A program made the translations under genes and the position numbers. Positions 4,821 through 5,992 of a stretch of 5,992 nucleotides of DNA are shown here, in pieces. This DNA is from Planctomycetota bacterium. Its GTDB lineage: Bacteria; Planctomycetota; Phycisphaerae; WQYP01. Below the pieces are notes generated by a model, which was given only the letters and a program-made list of their open reading frames with translations, did no database searches and was not told the DNA's origin. Position 1 is the stretch's first letter, and each line of letters starts with the position of its first letter. The stretch is from assembly GCA_021828935.1 (NCBI GenBank), contig JAJZCU010000149.1:1-5992 (forward strand). The letters run 5' to 3'.

Positions 4821-5992
4821 ATGCTTGCCGTTATGTACATCAACCCAATCTTCTGGTTGATCGCCTTGGTGATGGTGTTGCTGTGGGTTCGCTTCATCAC
4901 CTGGGTGGATGAAGACCTTCGCAATTTGCCGAAACAGCCGGAAATGCTTTGGAAATCCATCAACTTGTCCGTCATGTTTCTGTTGCTGGTCGTGTTCGTT
5001 GCCGTACCGGAATTTTTTATTGCTCTGGCCGTGGCTATTGTCATGGTCGGCGCCGTGATTGGTTGGTACTGGGCCGTGCGCGTGCAGGAATTGGGCCCGG
5101 CTGGTCACCTTTTTACCGCGCAGCATCTGGGCATGAATTCGTTTGCGGGGGCCCGCGAGGAACGGCGGCTGGCCAAGCAAATTACCCTTTCCTATTGGCG
5201 CAACGGCAAACCCATTGATATTCCGGCGGCGGACGACCCCATGAGTCCCGGCATTACGCTGGCGGACCAAATCATTATTCAAGCCGTGGATCGGCGGGCG
5301 GAAGCCATCTGGCTGGTGCCCAGCCCGAATGCATACGACCTGCGCTTTTACGTCGACGGCGTGGCCTTCGCCCAACCGGCCATGCAACGCGCCAGCGCCG
5401 AACCGGTGGTGCAGGGACTTAAGCATCTGGCCGGATTGCAGGTCGACGAGCGACGGCGCCCCCAGGAGGGGCAGTTCACCGCGCGGGATGCGGAACGAAG
5501 CACCACCTGGACCGTGCGCTCCAGTGGTACGACCGCCGGCGAGCGCCTGATCATGACGGCTGACGAACAGAAACAGTGGCGGCTGCCGCTGGATCAGATC
5601 GGTTTGGCGGCGGAGCAACTGGCCACGCTCAAAACGCTGACCTCAGACACGGCGGGCCTGGTAATCGTTTCATCGCCGCCCCACTCCGGGGCCACCACCA
5701 CGGCTTACTCACTGATACGCAGCCACGACGCCTTCACCAACAGCATTCAAACGCTGGAAACCAATCCCCGTGCCGACTTGGAAGGCGTGACGATCACGCG
5801 ATTCCAAAAACGCGCCGGCGATAGCAGTTTTGCCAAGTCGCTGCAGTCCATGTTTTTGCAGGATCCCAATATTGTGCTGGTCGGTGAATGTCCCGACAAT
5901 CCCACCGCGGAAGCCATTGCCAAATTCACCGCCGCCGGCCACCGCGTGTATTTAAAAATGGCCGCGGCGGACACCATGCAGGCCCTGCAACA
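4821..5992 (+). CDS. Membrane-anchored GspE/PilB-like protein with degenerate ATPase motifs, C-terminus beyond the right edge
   Basis: 390 codons are visible and the frame is still open at the edge. Residues 8-28, about 48-63 and 64-86 are hydrophobic, predicting two or three membrane helices where GspE/PilB normally has a soluble N1 domain. Residues 142-260 align with the N2 domain: LADQIIIQAVDRRAEAIWL, FYVDGV, LKHLAGLQVDERRRPQEG and GERLIM. From 280 on, the catalytic domain is recognisable but its active site is changed. Walker A reads SPPHSGATTT (285-294) with A291 for Lys. The Asp box keeps E313 but has T314 for Asp. Walker B reads VGECPD (354-359) for GE[IM]RD. The His box GHRVYLKMAAAD (373-384) has AAA for HTN. 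The frame is intact over the degraded motifs, so I read it as a pseudo-ATPase, not a decaying gene (inference). ATG 4821 follows only a weak GGGA; M5 is an alternative start. It probably works at the membrane with the PilT-like ATPase encoded upstream. Confidence 0.85.
   Translation, partial: MLAVMYINPIFWLIALVMVLLWVRFITWVDEDLRNLPKQPEMLWKSINLSVMFLLLVVFVAVPEFFIALAVAIVMVGAVIGWYWAVRVQELGPAGHLFTAQHLGMNSFAGAREERRLAKQITLSYWRNGKPIDIPAADDPMSPGITLADQIIIQAVDRRAEAIWLVPSPNAYDLRFYVDGVAFAQPAMQRASAEPVVQGLKHLAGLQVDERRRPQEGQFTARDAERSTTWTVRSSGTTAGERLIMTADEQKQWRLPLDQIGLAAEQLATLKTLTSDTAGLVIVSSPPHSGATTTAYSLIRSHDAFTNSIQTLETNPRADLEGVTITRFQKRAGDSSFAKSLQSMFLQDPNIVLVGECPDNPTAEAIAKFTAAGHRVYLKMAAADTMQALQ

Noticed and set aside
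4737..5618. Minus-strand 293-codon open frame opposite the GspE-like gene
   Set aside because: The plus frame from 4821 aligns with the GspE/PilB N2 and catalytic domains, and the minus product shows no domain and is His/Gln/Arg-rich.
4821..5992. The GspE-like gene as a pseudogene
   Set aside because: The frame is uninterrupted for 390 codons and keeps aligned structural residues around each changed motif, which fits a maintained pseudoenzyme better than decay.

Overview
The window is GC-rich bacterial chromosomal DNA without mobile elements, tRNA, rRNA or CRISPR. The style suggests a Planctomycetota member, perhaps class Phycisphaerae. Pointers are the exported protein at the left edge, with a short beta-rich segment followed by TPR-like helices, and the pairing of a PilT-like ATPase with a membrane-anchored GspE-like protein. 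This placement is inferred from recalled family style, not from a search.

Left half, minus strand, in transcription order: a seven-helix Bax inhibitor-1/YccA-family membrane protein (3162-2452); a 147-base spacer; pyrR (2304-1756), a PRPP-binding regulator/uracil phosphoribosyltransferase; pyrB (1759-716), aspartate transcarbamoylase, which overlaps pyrR by four bases (ATGA); and an exported TPR-like protein (from 578) that runs off the left edge. pyrR-pyrB is a pyrimidine biosynthesis/regulation pair. A tiny reading frame with a good ribosome-binding site overlaps the pyrR start. The pyrB product carries a low-complexity tail of about 30 residues beyond the normal ATCase end.

A divergent intergenic region (3163-3483) separates the minus-strand genes from the plus-strand genes. 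It holds a fair promoter candidate for the membrane protein and short inverted repeats in front of the pilT-like gene.

Right half, plus strand: an intact PilT/PilU-type ATPase (3484-4632); a 188-base spacer with a long imperfect inverted repeat (4720-4760); and a GspE/PilB-like protein (4821 to the right edge). The last has membrane segments in place of the usual N-terminal domain, and its nucleotide-binding motifs are degraded in an otherwise well-kept fold. The Walker A lysine is Ala, the Asp-box ED is ET, GE[IM]RD is GECPD, and the His-box HTN is AAA. A competent motor ATPase followed by a membrane-bound apparent pseudo-ATPase is the most interesting feature of the window.
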